In this document: positions 47,726-59,800 of the stretch, one piece after another
How positions within the stretch are numbered: the first letter of the stretch is position 1
Layout: each line of letters starts with the position of its first letter
Assembly: GCF_000189635.1 (NCBI RefSeq)
Contig: NW_002476143.1
Location: forward strand, 124,001-188,000
Length of the DNA stretch: 64,000 nucleotides
Reading direction: 5' to 3'
Source of the DNA: Tetrahymena thermophila SB210
Lineage: Eukaryota > Ciliophora > Oligohymenophorea > Hymenostomatida > Tetrahymenidae
Notes under the pieces: generated by a model
The model's input: the letters and a program-made list of their open reading frames with translations, nothing else
Told to the model about the DNA's origin: nothing
The model's database searches: none
Position numbers and translations under genes: made by a program

Positions 47726-49635
47726 TTGTTTTATAAATTAACCTGTTGCTATAATTAAGGCTTGTAAATAGCATCTTTAAATACTTTAGAGATGGGATTT
47801 TATGTTTTCAAGTTTATATTTTTTAGTTCTTTAAAATATATTTTTAAATTTCCATAATCAAATAAAATTTGGTAATTCTCATCGAATTTATTTAGCTAAA
47901 AATTTGGGTAGTTTTCTATCTTAAAATCTTATCCATCTTTTTCTTATATTACATTTTTAAGAGAATAAACTTTTTCATCTAAATTGTATATTTTTTACAA
48001 CAAATCAGATATATCAATCAGAAAATAGCTAGTATTAATTAAATAAATAAAATATATATCTTTGCTAAAAGATTTGTCTCTTGAAAAAGCAACTTGTATT
48101 TTAACCTGACTAAGAAATTAATCATTTTCTATAATTTAATCACTTAATTGTTTTTCTAGGCTGTCCTCTAAACTATTATTTTAGCATAACTAACTAGATT
48201 ATTACTATTGCTGTAAATCATCATTTTTCATTTATACATTATTTGCATTAAACTTATATGATATTTATTATTGAGAGTTCTATTTATTAATCAGTTACTA
48301 TAAAAATCCCATACTTTCTTCAGACTCGAGAGAGGAATCAGATGAATCTTAATTTTTTTAAATTTGAATGTTTTAACTATTATTTTTTTATTATATTTCA
48401 TTTTATTTAACAAAATAGTTTTTATATTGAAATTATTTTGGATTATTTTGTTATCCTTATAAAATATTTTCTTCTTATTATTAAAACTTTTAATTATTTT
48501 ATTATAATGATGTCAAATTTTACAATAAATTGTTTTTACTATTGTCATTGTTTGAGTTAAATTCATATATGTTAGAAATACTATTTTAAGTCCTACCTTT
48601 TTTATGAAAAGCAAACTATTCAAGAGAAAACTCATCATTAGATGAATTCTATTTTTATATTGTTTTAAATTACGGGTTACTTTTTATTTATTATTAAGAA
48701 TTTTAATTGAATATAATTTGATTAGAGCTTGGAAGGTTATTTCCTAATTCGTAATTTCCACTTATACTATCCTAAAATTAAGGTTTTTTATACTGCTCAA
48801 CTAAATTAGAATTTTTTTATGTAAATTCTTTGTTTGTTGAGCCTTCATTCGCTTTTTCAGTGTCAGATATCAAGTATCTACTTATTAAGGATTATAAATT
48901 ATCTACTTTAGCTTCGTTTTTCTTTTACTTTCTTTTATTTTGAACACTCTTTGTATTTGATTCCTCGCTTTTATCCTTTTTTGTCTTTTTTACTGCTTGT
49001 TTAGAAGGATCAGGTTTTCCATCATCTCCAAATTCTGGACCATCTATTTTAATAAATTACCCTCCACAATTTTTTTAATGGCTTTCAAACCAAAAGTCGC
49101 TTTTTTGAGGTGGTCTGTTCATTTATCTCTTGCAAATTCCAAAATAAGGAGGTGAATTTTAGCAAGGTCCGTTGCATTTCCAAACATGGACTCTAAAAGA
49201 CTCTACTTCATCTATAAAACTATGATATACTGTTATATTTAATCCAGTAACTGAATTGATAAAGTTCATTAAACTCTTAAATTCTTCACCATGTCCTCCT
49301 TCAGTTAAGCATGCCTTAGGATTTGTCAAAAATAAAAATGCATGAATCATTTCATGCAATAAAGTTTCTTTAAGCTCATTTGAATTTCTATATTACAATA
49401 AAGATTCACTCAAAGTTATTGTGCAACTATTGTATGAAGAGTGTTTGCAAGTACCAGCACATGAGGTCATTCTTTTGCTCCACTTAATTTCACAAGCTTC
49501 TAATCTATTCTAAAAAAAGTAAGCATCATAAAATAAAAATAATTCATATGAATCAGGAACAACAGTTTCAGGTCTATTACAAAAGAAATAGTAATTCTGG
49601 TCAAATTATTCTACATTTACGCTTTTTTTGCTCAT
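47722..49635 (-). CDS. SPRTN: SPRTN/Spartan DNA-protein crosslink protease
   Basis: A DNA-dependent zinc metalloprotease that removes DNA-protein crosslinks at replication forks (family knowledge). One exon, 637 aa, ATG 49633-49635 to TGA 47722-47724. The SprT domain spans about residues 15-180: FYDAYFFQNRLEACEIKWS, CAGTC, ITLSESLLQYR, the active site HEMIH with the third ligand in GGHGEEF, then NSVTGLNITVYHSFIDEVES. The zinc-ribbon half WKCNGPC, PPYFGICKR and HQKNCGGQFIKI matches animal SPRTN closely. The rest is a K-rich and then Q/N/S-rich region, and a final block of about 130 residues (about 500-630) that looks folded (VKIQVAFSRDKSFSKDIYF, FDENYQILFDYGNLKIYFK). I do not recognise that block. 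No clear SHP box, PIP box or UBZ finger was seen. Confidence 0.93.
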
Positions 49636-50422
49636 TAAAAGAGATATTATTTTTTAAATATTTTCAATTAATACTTTCTTATTGAATATTCTTTGAATTT
49701 TATGATTAAAAATTTGAGATGTTAAAAATTTATTTACTCTTCTATTCAAATTTTAAAAATAAACCCGCAATATTTTTGGAATTATTAACTAGAAATAGTG
49801 TAAAACAAACTATTTAAACTTAAAATAAAATATTAATTTACAAGTCAAAATAATTTCTAACATTAAATAAATCTATTATTGATTGAATATTATTTAATAT
49901 TCCATAACTTTGATTACAAATAATAAACTAAGTATTTTATTAATAAATTGTTGAAACATAAAATTATTTAATCTTTTTAAATAAATAGCTGAATTAACAA
50001 TTACAATTTATTTAATAATATAAATTATATAAATAGTTTTAAATAACATGTTTTTTAATTTACAAACATAATTATTTGTAATCTAGTAATAGCTGAATCT
50101 ATTACTTATATAGTAAATTGTAGATATGTTATAACTCACTAATTAGATTCGTATTACTTATCTTTATTGAGTTATTAATTAATAATTCACAAATACCACA
50201 AAAATTGTTCTAAGATTTGATTTTTATCATTAGAATTATTTTAGATTTGGTGAGTAAATTAGTTTATTAAGTTGAAATTTTCCTTGCTAAATAATAATCT
50301 TTAAATTTTTTAGCCAAAGAAAGAATTGCATTTAAATTTATAAATATTAAAAATTTCCAAAAACTTAGAGACTAAATTGTAAATAATTAGAAAACATTTC
50401 AAATTTAAGAAAGTAAGTAAAA
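49636..50422. other. divergent promoter region
   Basis: Between the 5' ends of SPRTN (minus) and the COPI-associated gene (plus). AT-rich, with no recognisable element. Confidence 0.55.
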
Positions 50423-51239
50423 ATGGGTAAAAACACAGCAACTGTTATTAAAATTATAAATATAGGTTTAGCGTAAGCATATAACAGTCATTTATAACGA
50501 TATTGAAATAGTTATTTTTAAATAATTTAATTTTAGATTGCTATTGATAGGTTTGTCGATATATCATATTATCCTATTGCAGCCATTTAATGACATTACA
50601 ACTTTAAAGTTTTTTAACTTTTTCACTCCATTCTTTTTGATGTACATTTTTACTTTTGTTTTAAAAAGAATTAACCTTTTAAATAATTTATATATTTATT
50701 AATTAGTCTTTTGGGTGCAATGTTGATTGCTGGAGAAATGAAGGCTGAGTTTGTCACTAATTATTTCAAGTTTTTATAAAATTTCCTTGGAAGAGGAGTC
50801 TTCAATATTTAGTAAAAAATTATATTAAAATGCTTTAGATTTCTTAAGTATTATTGATAAAATTAAGTTTGGCTACAATCGCTGTGTATATCTATGAATC
50901 TAACGATGTGTTAGGCTTCATATTTGGAGCAATCATGTTTTGCTTTGGCATATTTTACATCATACTTCACTTCTGCAAAGTAAGATAATTTGAATAAAAA
51001 TTAAATCAGTTTAATGTATTTATAAAATAAAATAGCCAAAAGACTTGGGATATGATAATGAAGTAAGTTTTAAATATTTATCAGCTTAAAAAATAGATAT
51101 TTTGTTATAATTTTTATTTATTGGTTTATTATTCAATGTAGTTGTTATCATAAGTCTAAATTAATTTCTTTATCAAAGTCATCTGTAAATCAATTACTTT
51201 TTATTAATAATCAAATAGTATTCTAGCGCAAGTGTTTGA
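50423..51239 (+). CDS. COPI-associated-type small membrane protein
   Basis: Four hydrophobic segments in a short protein. Exon 1 (50423-50472) is MGKNTATVIKIINIGL. The next, from 50537, continues LLLIGLSIYHIILLQPF and FFNFFTPFFLI. Further exons give LLGAMLIAGEMK, then YFKFLQNFLGRGVFNIY, ATIAVYIYES and GFIFGAIMFCFGIFYIILHF. The combination of an acidic GE(M)K turn and a GRGxFxI motif before TM3 is the signature of the COPI-associated protein family (PF08507 type), located on Golgi or vesicle membranes. All introns are short GT/AG. The 3' end is uncertain: the frame can run to TGA 51237-51239, or a further intron may lead to a last exon ending in TGA at 51684-51686. Confidence 0.68.
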
Positions 51240-51947
51240 AGATCTATTTAACTTAACACAGAATCATTATTTTTATTAAAAATACACAGTATATTCACAA
51301 AATTTATAAAAAAATTAATTATTAATGTTAATCCAAGTATCAATTTTATGTATATTATTTATTTAGAAATAGATTTTAATTTAATTTAAAAAAGACAAAT
51401 TAAAAAATTAATTTTTTTTTTTTTCATTTAAATTCTATGAAACGCAATCTGATTTTTTTTTTTTTTGAAATAGTTTTAATTATAGATTAACTATTCAATA
51501 AAAAGCAATTTATTTGTGATTATATAAAAAAACTAAATAACAAATTCTGATGAAATTTTAGAAAAGATATTTTATAAATAATTTATCAAAAAATAATCAG
51601 AATGCATTATATCTTCGTAACTTGTAGATGCATTAATTTAGAAGGATGGGTATTATAATAATAAATAAAACTAATAAAATGAATGAGATGAGATAAGATT
51701 TTTGCTTGAGAAAAGAAGTATAGGATATCTAAGCCTTGTACTTAACATTTTATTGATATGTCTCTTTTCTATGATTTTATTGAATGCATTAATATATATC
51801 TTATCAAAAAATTCTCAATAGACTCTGATTTGATTTGATTAGATTAGTTAGATTCTTTGTAAAACAAATATATCAAAAATTGTATCAATTTTAAGAAAAA
51901 AATAAAGAACAAATAAAAACATAAAGAAACCATAACATTTAGTTAAG
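51240..51947. other. intergenic or 3' exon of the upstream gene
   Basis: Contains poly-T runs near 51412 and 51455. At 51600-51686 one frame reads like a protein end (CIISSQLVDALIQKDGYYNN, then TGA), which may be a last exon of the COPI-associated gene. Otherwise no gene. Confidence 0.45.
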
Positions 51948-52857
51948 ATGAGCGAGCATTTAGGTAGAAGCAAGGAAGATTATGAAACTTTAGTGGTTAA
52001 GGAAATCTCTAAGTTACCCAACAATACTTAGTCGATTGAAAATATCATTAAAATTTTAGAGGATTTAGAAGAAAACATTAATGTAATTTCTTTTAATCAA
52101 CTTAGGAGACCATGTGTTGTTCCTAAATGAAATAAATAGAAAATTAGCTTAAAAATAACATTTAATATGAAATTAAATAGATAACCATTGAGGAACATTC
52201 TGTCACTCTCCTTTAAATTTAATTTTTATGCTACTTGATCAGTTATGATTTAGAAAATGCTAAATTCTTCTGGGCCAGAATTACTGTAATTAATTAGTTG
52301 ATGATTTTCAATATCATTCAGATATTTTAATTCGAATTACTTATCTTATTTTTTAAATAGAATGAAAAGAAATAGAATTAAACCTTATAAGAAATCCACA
52401 AGATATTGTTTGTTCTCTGGTCAGGTTAGTAAAATGCAGCTTTCTAATTGATAGCTCAAGTGAATAGCAATGTCAACAATAAGAGTATTTCAAGTTTACT
52501 TCATATGTTGCACTCTGCAGTTTTCTAAAAAATCTTAAAGGAAATCACTTTAAATTATGCTAACTTAAGCATCAAAGAATTCTAAAATTTGCTTGCATTG
52601 AAGTAAAATATTATTTTTTTTAAACTAATTAGAATATAAAAAACTATTATCTGATTTATTAATTACAAATTAAATATAAAAATAGCGAACAAGATACCTT
52701 TAAAACCATCTAAAAATTGAACTGGAAGACAGATGAGTAATAATTTGTTTATCCAGATGCTAAGTATTTGATGGACAAGGAGAAATTTAAGCAAATTAAC
52801 GAAGAATAAATTGATTAGATTACTAAGTTAGTATCTTTCTTAGATTCTCTCTAGTGA
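51948..52857 (+). CDS. CSN8: COP9 signalosome subunit 8
   Basis: A subunit of the complex that removes NEDD8 from cullins. Exons are 51948-52082, 52181 to about 52286, about 52362-52602 and 52686-52857, with GT/AG joints in frame, giving about 217 aa. The third intron (75 bp, phase 0) is chosen because skipping it would insert 25 hydrophobic residues not found in the family. Recognisable parts are LCYLISYDLENAKFFWARIT (animal CSN8 has LLYYLISHDMNNARYLWKRI), HKILFVLWSGQQNAAFQLI, the winged-helix PCI end ITLNYANLSIKEFQNLLAL, and the C-terminal helix QIDQITKLVSFLDSLQ (animal LARLTDYVAFLEN). Length is close to that of animal CSN8 (about 209 aa). The short N-terminal exon is MSEHLGRSKEDYETLVV. Confidence 0.85.
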
Positions 52858-53806
52858 ATAAAATAAATATTGTTATTTAGCAACATGTATATACATACAA
52901 TAAATAATACATAGGATGTTAGAAAAAAATTAGCAAAGTTAAAACAAATGTTTTTTAAATAAAGAAATCGTTTTTTTTACTTTATACACAAAATTATAAT
53001 ATGAACATTTAAAGATATTATTATTAAGCATGCTTTTATAGATTATATAAAGTTAATTTTTAATATATCTAAAGCATCTACCTAGTTAATTTGATAATAA
53101 GGAAAAAAAATCATATTAAAGAGTATAAAAAAATAATCCAAAACAATATTTAATGGCGTTTATGTGAAATTTTATTTATATTATAAAATAAGTCTTTAAT
53201 GATATTTATCAATAATTTAAATAATTTAGAGAAATCATTCTGTAATAAAAATAATTTGCTTGACGTTTCTTCTTAAAAATAAAAATAATTTTTTTATTTG
53301 ATTTTAAAATCAAGAGTTAATATTTTAATTATTTTATTAAAAATTAATATCTTAAAAGTAGTCTTCTTATAATATTAATTGCTTCAAAAATATAATAACA
53401 AAATTAAAATAATGTCTTTAATAATAAATAAACTGTTAAATAAACACTCAGTTTAAAAAAGATTTAAAAGCACAATGTTTTTTCTAAATATTTTTTTAGA
53501 ATATTTTATGAAAATAATTTTAAAAGAAATTATTGAAAACTATTTTTAAAGCCACATTTTTGAAAGAAACTCTGAAATAGTTTTTATTTAAAAATAAATG
53601 ACGTTTTTGGTTTATAATTGCTCAAAAATCTCTTAAAACAATTGAAAGTAGAATAAATTTTTGAATATTTTTGTTAATAGCGAATAAATGGTTTGAAATT
53701 AGAAATTAATCAAAGATACAATCTTTAAATCTAAAGTAAATTAAACAAAATCATTAGAAGTTTCTTAATTTAGGTTAAGAATATTAATTATTTTAAATTA
53801 GGATTA
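52858..53806. other. intergenic
   Basis: Between two + strand genes, 949 bp of AT-rich DNA with poly-T and AAAATAATTT words. No gene or RNA seen. Confidence 0.6.
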
Positions 53807-54742
53807 ATGATAAAAGGGATATTTTTTAACAGTAAAAATATTTTTTAAAGTAATTCAAAACTTTTTTAAGTAGTATGCACTTATTAGTATAGGAAAAAAA
53901 CTATTCCTGTTCCTTACCCTTTCTAAGAAAGGTTTGATGTATTGGATGGATAATACTTAGTCCCTAAGCCTCCTCTCAAGCCCTTAAGTGCTTATAATGT
54001 TTTCACATTAATGTATATGAGGATTATTAGAGAAAATTATCCAAATGAACCTACATCAGTTATATTAAAAAAACTTAGCAGTTTATGGAATGATGATGAG
54101 TTTATGATAGACCATAAACTAGAAGTGCTAAATTTGATTAAATATTAAAATTATTAGTATTACAATGAAATGCTTTATTATAAAAAGATTTATGCTAAAC
54201 CTAAATTGCCGCTTTCTTCTTTTCAGATCTATTTAAAAGAAAGATATATTTAAGTTAAAGAAGAATTATAAACTTCAGATATTGCCACTATCACGTAGCA
54301 TGTTACTTATGAGTGGAGCTAATTGACTGAAGAGTAAAAATAAGAATATTAACAAAAATATAAAGATAATATTGTATATTTTAAAACTGCTATCTCAGAA
54401 TATGATAACACCTTTAGAATTCCTATGAAGCAATATAAAAATATATATAATTTATTTGTAATAGAATAATATTAAGGTAAAAAAATAAAGTTCAAAAGCT
54501 TAGAAGAGCACTAAAAGTTTACTAAACAATTGCAAGTTATGTTTAATTAGCTAACACCTTAAGAAAAGCAATTTTATGAATAAAAAAAAATACAATTAGA
54601 TGAACAAATAAACTAAGAAGCAGAAAAATTCAAGAAATATTTTGATCTATCAGAATAGGATTACTAAGATATATAAAAATTAGTAAAATCTTAATCAAAA
54701 ATCAAAGATATAAACGAAGATCCTCAAATAGCCTTCATGTGA
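53807..54742 (+). CDS. multi-HMG-box protein, probably mitochondrial (TFAM/Abf2-like)
   Basis: One exon, 311 aa. HMG box 1 starts near residue 53 (PKPPLKPLSAYNVFTLMY, LKKLSSLW), box 2 near 131 (KPKLPLSSFQIYLKERY, YEWSQLTEEQKQEYQQKY), and a weaker third box near 210 (YKNIYNLFVIEQYQG, FNQLTPQEKQFYEQK). HMG boxes bend DNA. The first 35 residues (MIKGIFFNSKNIFQSNSKLF, then YQYRKK) hold several basic residues, hydroxylated and aromatic residues, and no acidic residue, as in a mitochondrial targeting sequence. The start at 53807 is the ATG that includes this leader; the next part of the frame has no better ATG. Two or more boxes plus a presequence is the plan of mtDNA-packaging proteins such as TFAM. 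Targeting is inference; a nuclear HMG protein remains possible. Confidence 0.83.
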
Positions 54743-56004
54743 ACAAATATATTTTATTTAAAACTTTAACATCAACAAACCAACCATTCCATTTATTAAA
54801 TTAATAAAAAAATACATTTATTTATGTAACTTTAAATAGTATTTCTAATAATTAATTAATTAACTTTGTTTTAATTCATATTTATAAATGCACTAAAATA
54901 AATTTTAAATATATTTTCAATTAAATCAATTAATTGAATATTTTCAAAAATATCATTTTTTATAAAAATAGTAAAATAATTTAATGACTTAATACTTTAA
55001 TTTATGATAGTTAATTCTTATTCTTTTTTAGTTAATTAATTTAGCTTATAACCTAAATTTTTCTACAGGATAAAGATTAACAAGAGGTTGTCAACTTTAA
55101 AATTTTTGTTAAATTTTTAGAAGAAATTGCATTTTAGAGAATATATATTTAAGAAAGTTTTTAATTTTATATTTTCATTTTTTATTTAAAAAAATGCTCT
55201 TCTAAAATTATTTAATAATATTATTGCATTAGATAAATTATAAATAAAAAATAAATTTACTAGTGCAACTATAAATAGATTGAAAATCATTTTTAAAAAA
55301 ACTCTGATAATTAGTTAATTATACTAATATTTATTATTTATATGTAATTTTAATTAATTGTTAAAAACTTAAAATCAATATTAGTTTATAATAGATTAAA
55401 GGTTAACAAAAAGTTAACTTTAAAAATAATTTTAAAAGATAATTAATTTTTCAATCAATAATATAAAAAAAATTTTTACATAAAATGTAATAAAATAATT
55501 TGAAAAAAATCTAAAATATTTTTCAAAATTGCTAGATTACACCAACAATCTATATGAATGTAATAAACTTCATTAAATATTTTATACACTGTATTTATCC
55601 CTGGAAATAAGGAGAAAAAGAAGTTATTCTAATTTTAAAAATTCAGCTAAAAAATGATGATTAAAATGAAAATCCAGAAAATACTAAAAATAATTATTTA
55701 AATTCTTTGAATTGACTAAATAAATTTCATTTCATTTATTTAATAAAATAGTGAATTAATTTATATTATTTTAAAAAATAAATTCATATTAAATATTATT
55801 TTCTTTTCTTTCTAAAATGCTACTTTGCTTATATTATTAATTATTACTATTTCTAATTAATTTATTTACTATCAGAAAATAAAATTCTTAGAAATTTCAT
55901 TTTTTAATTAATTAATTATTTAATTTAGTATTTAAAGAAAAATCTATATATTACTTATACATTCATTATCTATCGGTAGAAGAAATATCTTTTAAATTAC
56001 ATAA
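54743..56004. other. intergenic
   Basis: 1.26 kb of AT-rich DNA between two + strand genes. Short coding-like words occur near 55600-55680, but no frame with a start and plausible composition was found. Confidence 0.55.
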
Positions 56005-56851
56005 ATGATATCTAAATTTTCTCAATTAAATTTTTCTAAAAATTTAGAAAAATTTTTCATTTCTTTTTACAAAAATAATTTGATTTGTCTTTCAGCAGAA
56101 AATGCTTCGAATGGATTTTATATTGGCAAAATGATTATTGATTTGGATGACTCTAAGAAGGGAATTTCTCACACTTTAATCCGCAATTATCTGTTAAATG
56201 TTAGAAAAAAAAATATGATTTAAGTTAATAATTAATATGTTCTCTAATAAACCTAATTGCAAAGCTAATATGATAAAATATTTTCAAGCAGTATTAAATA
56301 CATTTAAAACGAATTAACTACTCCAGATTAAATTTTAAATTAAAATGATGGCCTCAATAGTAATCATAATTTTATTAGCTACCAATTTAAATTAAGTTTA
56401 ATTATTTAAAAAATTTAGGCGCATGCTTAGTTTTGATTGAGGATGGAACTGTTAAATTTTTAACAGATGAATAAAGTGTGCAAGACCTTGAAAAGTAATA
56501 TTTAGTTAATTTAAATCAAAATTTACAATAGTAAATCCTATTTTTTATAATATTTTTAATTCAAAAAGTTAAAAAAAGAAAGTTGCTCTTATAGGAAAGG
56601 TTATCAATGTATAGGGAATGGATATTTTAAATGAATTGAAATACTAAAATTCTATAGTTTTAAGAAATTTTGTTCCTTACAAATAGATTTTGCTAAACAA
56701 GCTATTGCTCCTACTATCAGGATTTGTTGGATTAAGCATTATTTTTGATTTAACTACATATGATAGAAAGAAAAATTTGCTAAATCCTTTAATTAAGAAC
56801 GATGAACAGTATAAATATATATTCTAAATACAATAAAAAAACCAAAATTGA
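56005..56851 (+). CDS. unknown single-TM protein
   Basis: I do not recognise it. Exons 56005-56359, 56419-56494 and 56569-56851 join in frame to 237 aa. The first part (MISKFSQLNFSKNLEKFFIS, ICLSAENASNGFYIGKMIID) looks like a small folded domain. It is followed by LVLIEDGTVKFLTDEQSVQD and VALIGKVINVQGMDILNEL. One strong TM segment lies near the end (about 185-205, KLLLLLSGFVGLSIIFDL), with a short charged tail after it. There is no signal peptide, so a tail-region membrane anchor is likely. The 3' end converges on the P-type ATPase gene with only 46 bp between the two stops. A 23-bp alternative first intron is also in frame but is shorter than typical. Confidence 0.62.
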
Positions 56852-56897
56852 GTTTAATTATTGCCTTTTAGTATACTCATTTACTTACACACATAAA

Positions 56898-59800
56898 TCA
56901 TATTAAAATGTTTCTTTTAATCCATGTATTTTCGTTCTTTTTAATAAAGAATTTAAATTTGTTCTACATTTCTTAATTAAAGTGCATGTTTTTATAAATT
57001 AAATTATCTTTTTCATCTTCAAATCCTTCATTTTCTTTTTTATCCTTCTTTTCTTCCTCTTTTAAAGATTTCTTCTCAGGATCTGCTTCTTAATCAACAT
57101 TTTTTTATTTCTGTTATTTAGAATTCGATAGCTAATCTCTTATTAATTTCTTTTTTAGCTCTTCTAATATTACGAGTAATATTGCAAATGGAACACCAAA
57201 CCAACCATAATATCTAATTAAATTATTTTTAATTTTTTTAATTATAATCCTATTTAATCAATTTACTTTAGATCCAATTTTCTTGTTGAGAATGTATCAT
57301 TAATAGATTCAATCAAAGTAAATATGAGTAAAGTTAGTATCTATAAAAATATTCCAGAAGGTATTGCTAAGTTCTCTATTCTATCATACAAAACACTTTG
57401 AATCTTAGACTTACTTATATAGTATTGTATGATCATTACTAATGAAGAAGCGTAAAGATAAGCAGTCTGTGCATATTTAAATGTCTCTGTTGTATAGCAA
57501 TTTGGTCTACTATTAAATATGTTAAGTCCAAGATTTTGACATAAGTTGTAACTATTCTGTTATGATTCTTCTTTTATAAATGTTGACTTCCACGAACCCT
57601 TAATAAAAAAATTTAATTCAAATTAAAATTTAAATAAAAATATGCTTTAAAATACATCTTTTTAGCATTCAGCAAAAGCCAAACGGAGGTCAAAGAAAAT
57701 ATGAGAATCATATTGCCAGTCCAAAAAAGTTTAGTTTGTTTCATAATTCTTTGAAGAGTCACAAGGGTAAATATGTCTTAACAAAGAGTTGCCTAACCAT
57801 GGACTTTGAGGATCATATTCATCTCCTACAAAAGGAACGTAAACTTTTAAAGCAGATAATCCTTTAACATCGCTATATGAAAGACCAAAATCACTTAAAA
57901 CGGAGAAGTATGCTAAAAAACCTGCAAATAAAGAAAACCAACCAAAGTATAAGTAACTTGAAAAAATCATTTTCCTTATAATAAATATCATATTAAATTT
58001 ATTTTTTATTTTTGTAAAAATAAAATAAATTTACTTATTGACTTAGTTTGATAACTCTGGTTTTCTTTCCATAACAGGTATTTCAGGTTATAAATAAACA
58101 TATAATAATGCTGGTAAGTGAATCAAGCCAATATCTAAAATAAAAACTTAAATAGGTGTTAGACCGAAAGGCATTTCAGATAAATAGAAAAATATAAAGG
58201 CTGCTATTTGCGAAACTGTAGAAGATAGACAAAATGTTACAGATTTTTTTAGATTATCAAATGCCAACCTACCTTTTTCAATACCTTTTACTAATGTTAT
58301 AAATTAATCATTCTGAAGTTTTATATCAGATGTATCTTTTGCTACTTAATCCCCTTAAATTGCAAAACTAACTCCTACTTCTGCCTATCTCAAAGCTGGT
58401 GTGTCTCTGATAGTCAAACCAGTTGCTGTTACCTTGATTTATCAATAAAATTAAATATTAGCTATTTACTGACAAAATATAATACTAAATATCCTGTTTT
58501 TTAAAGTGTCTTGACTATTTATTCCTTGTGGGCTGGTTGCACCTTAGAAAATATAACTTCTGGTTTTCTTAAATATTCTTTCAATATTAATCCCTTTTAC
58601 TTTTTAGGTAAACCTTCTTCTCGAGTGAGAATTTTAGCTACTTCTTCTCCATCTATTACTAAAGCCTAAGCCTCTTAGAAAGCTACTTTTTCACCCACAT
58701 TTAGCTCTTTGTTCAATTCTATTTAAGTCTACATCGTAATTACGTTGCAGCTTTTTGCAATTTAAGTAGCAGTGAGACTCTCTTCGCCTAATAGTAAAAA
58801 ATTTTAACTTTTATAAAAATCTCTCAGTTTAAATTACCTGTTAACATAATAACTTTTATTCCTGCTTGTTTGCATATTCTAACCATGTTTGCACTTCCAT
58901 AACTAATACAAACAAATATTTTTAAAAATAATTAAATTTATTTTTAACTTACTCAGGAGGATCAAGTTAAGAAATTAATCCAATAAAAACTTGATTATTT
59001 AAGGGAAAATTTGGATTTGTCATATTAAATTAGAAGTTGTAATCAAATTCCTATTTTTAAAAATAAATTTAAATTATGTGAATTTAAAATTTAATATAAA
59101 TTACTTCTTAAGGTAAATCTAATTTTGCAAAAGCCAACACTCTTTCTCCTTTTTCTCCATATAATTGAAGGATTTTCTCAAATTTGATTTCCCAACTACT
59201 ATTTTTTGATTATACTTCCCCTTTATACATTACTTTATCACACATGTTCCATACTACACTTGGTGCACCCTTTAAATAGTATAATTAATTACCAAAAATT
59301 ACCATAAACTCTCATTAATCAATAAAAATTTAATTTAAAATTGAATTATTTTTAGCTATTAAATACTTTTAACTCCATGAATTATTAATAAAAATCAAGA
59401 AAAAATGAGATTTTACTATATCTAATTTTTAACAAAATAAAAATTATTACTTTTGTATATAGAGTGTAATGAGAATTTTCTTTGTTATTTCTACAAATTA
59501 CACTTGAGAACTTTGATGATATCGAAAAAGGTATTTTAGCTTTGTTTTTTATAAAGTCTCTAACTATTGGCTGCTCATCTCTAATAATTCTGATATCTTT
59601 TAGTGGTTAGAAAAATTTAATTAAAGCATTTTCATTGTGATGAATCCCTGAGCAAGGCCAGTCAATCCACTATTTTTTTTTAAGATCTTTAGTGTACTAT
59701 TCTTATTCTTTTTGAAGTTTTTCTTTTTTTTACTCAAAAGACATTTTTTTGTTATTTACAACTTCTTTAATCTAATATCAATATTTATTGTGGTTTAAAA

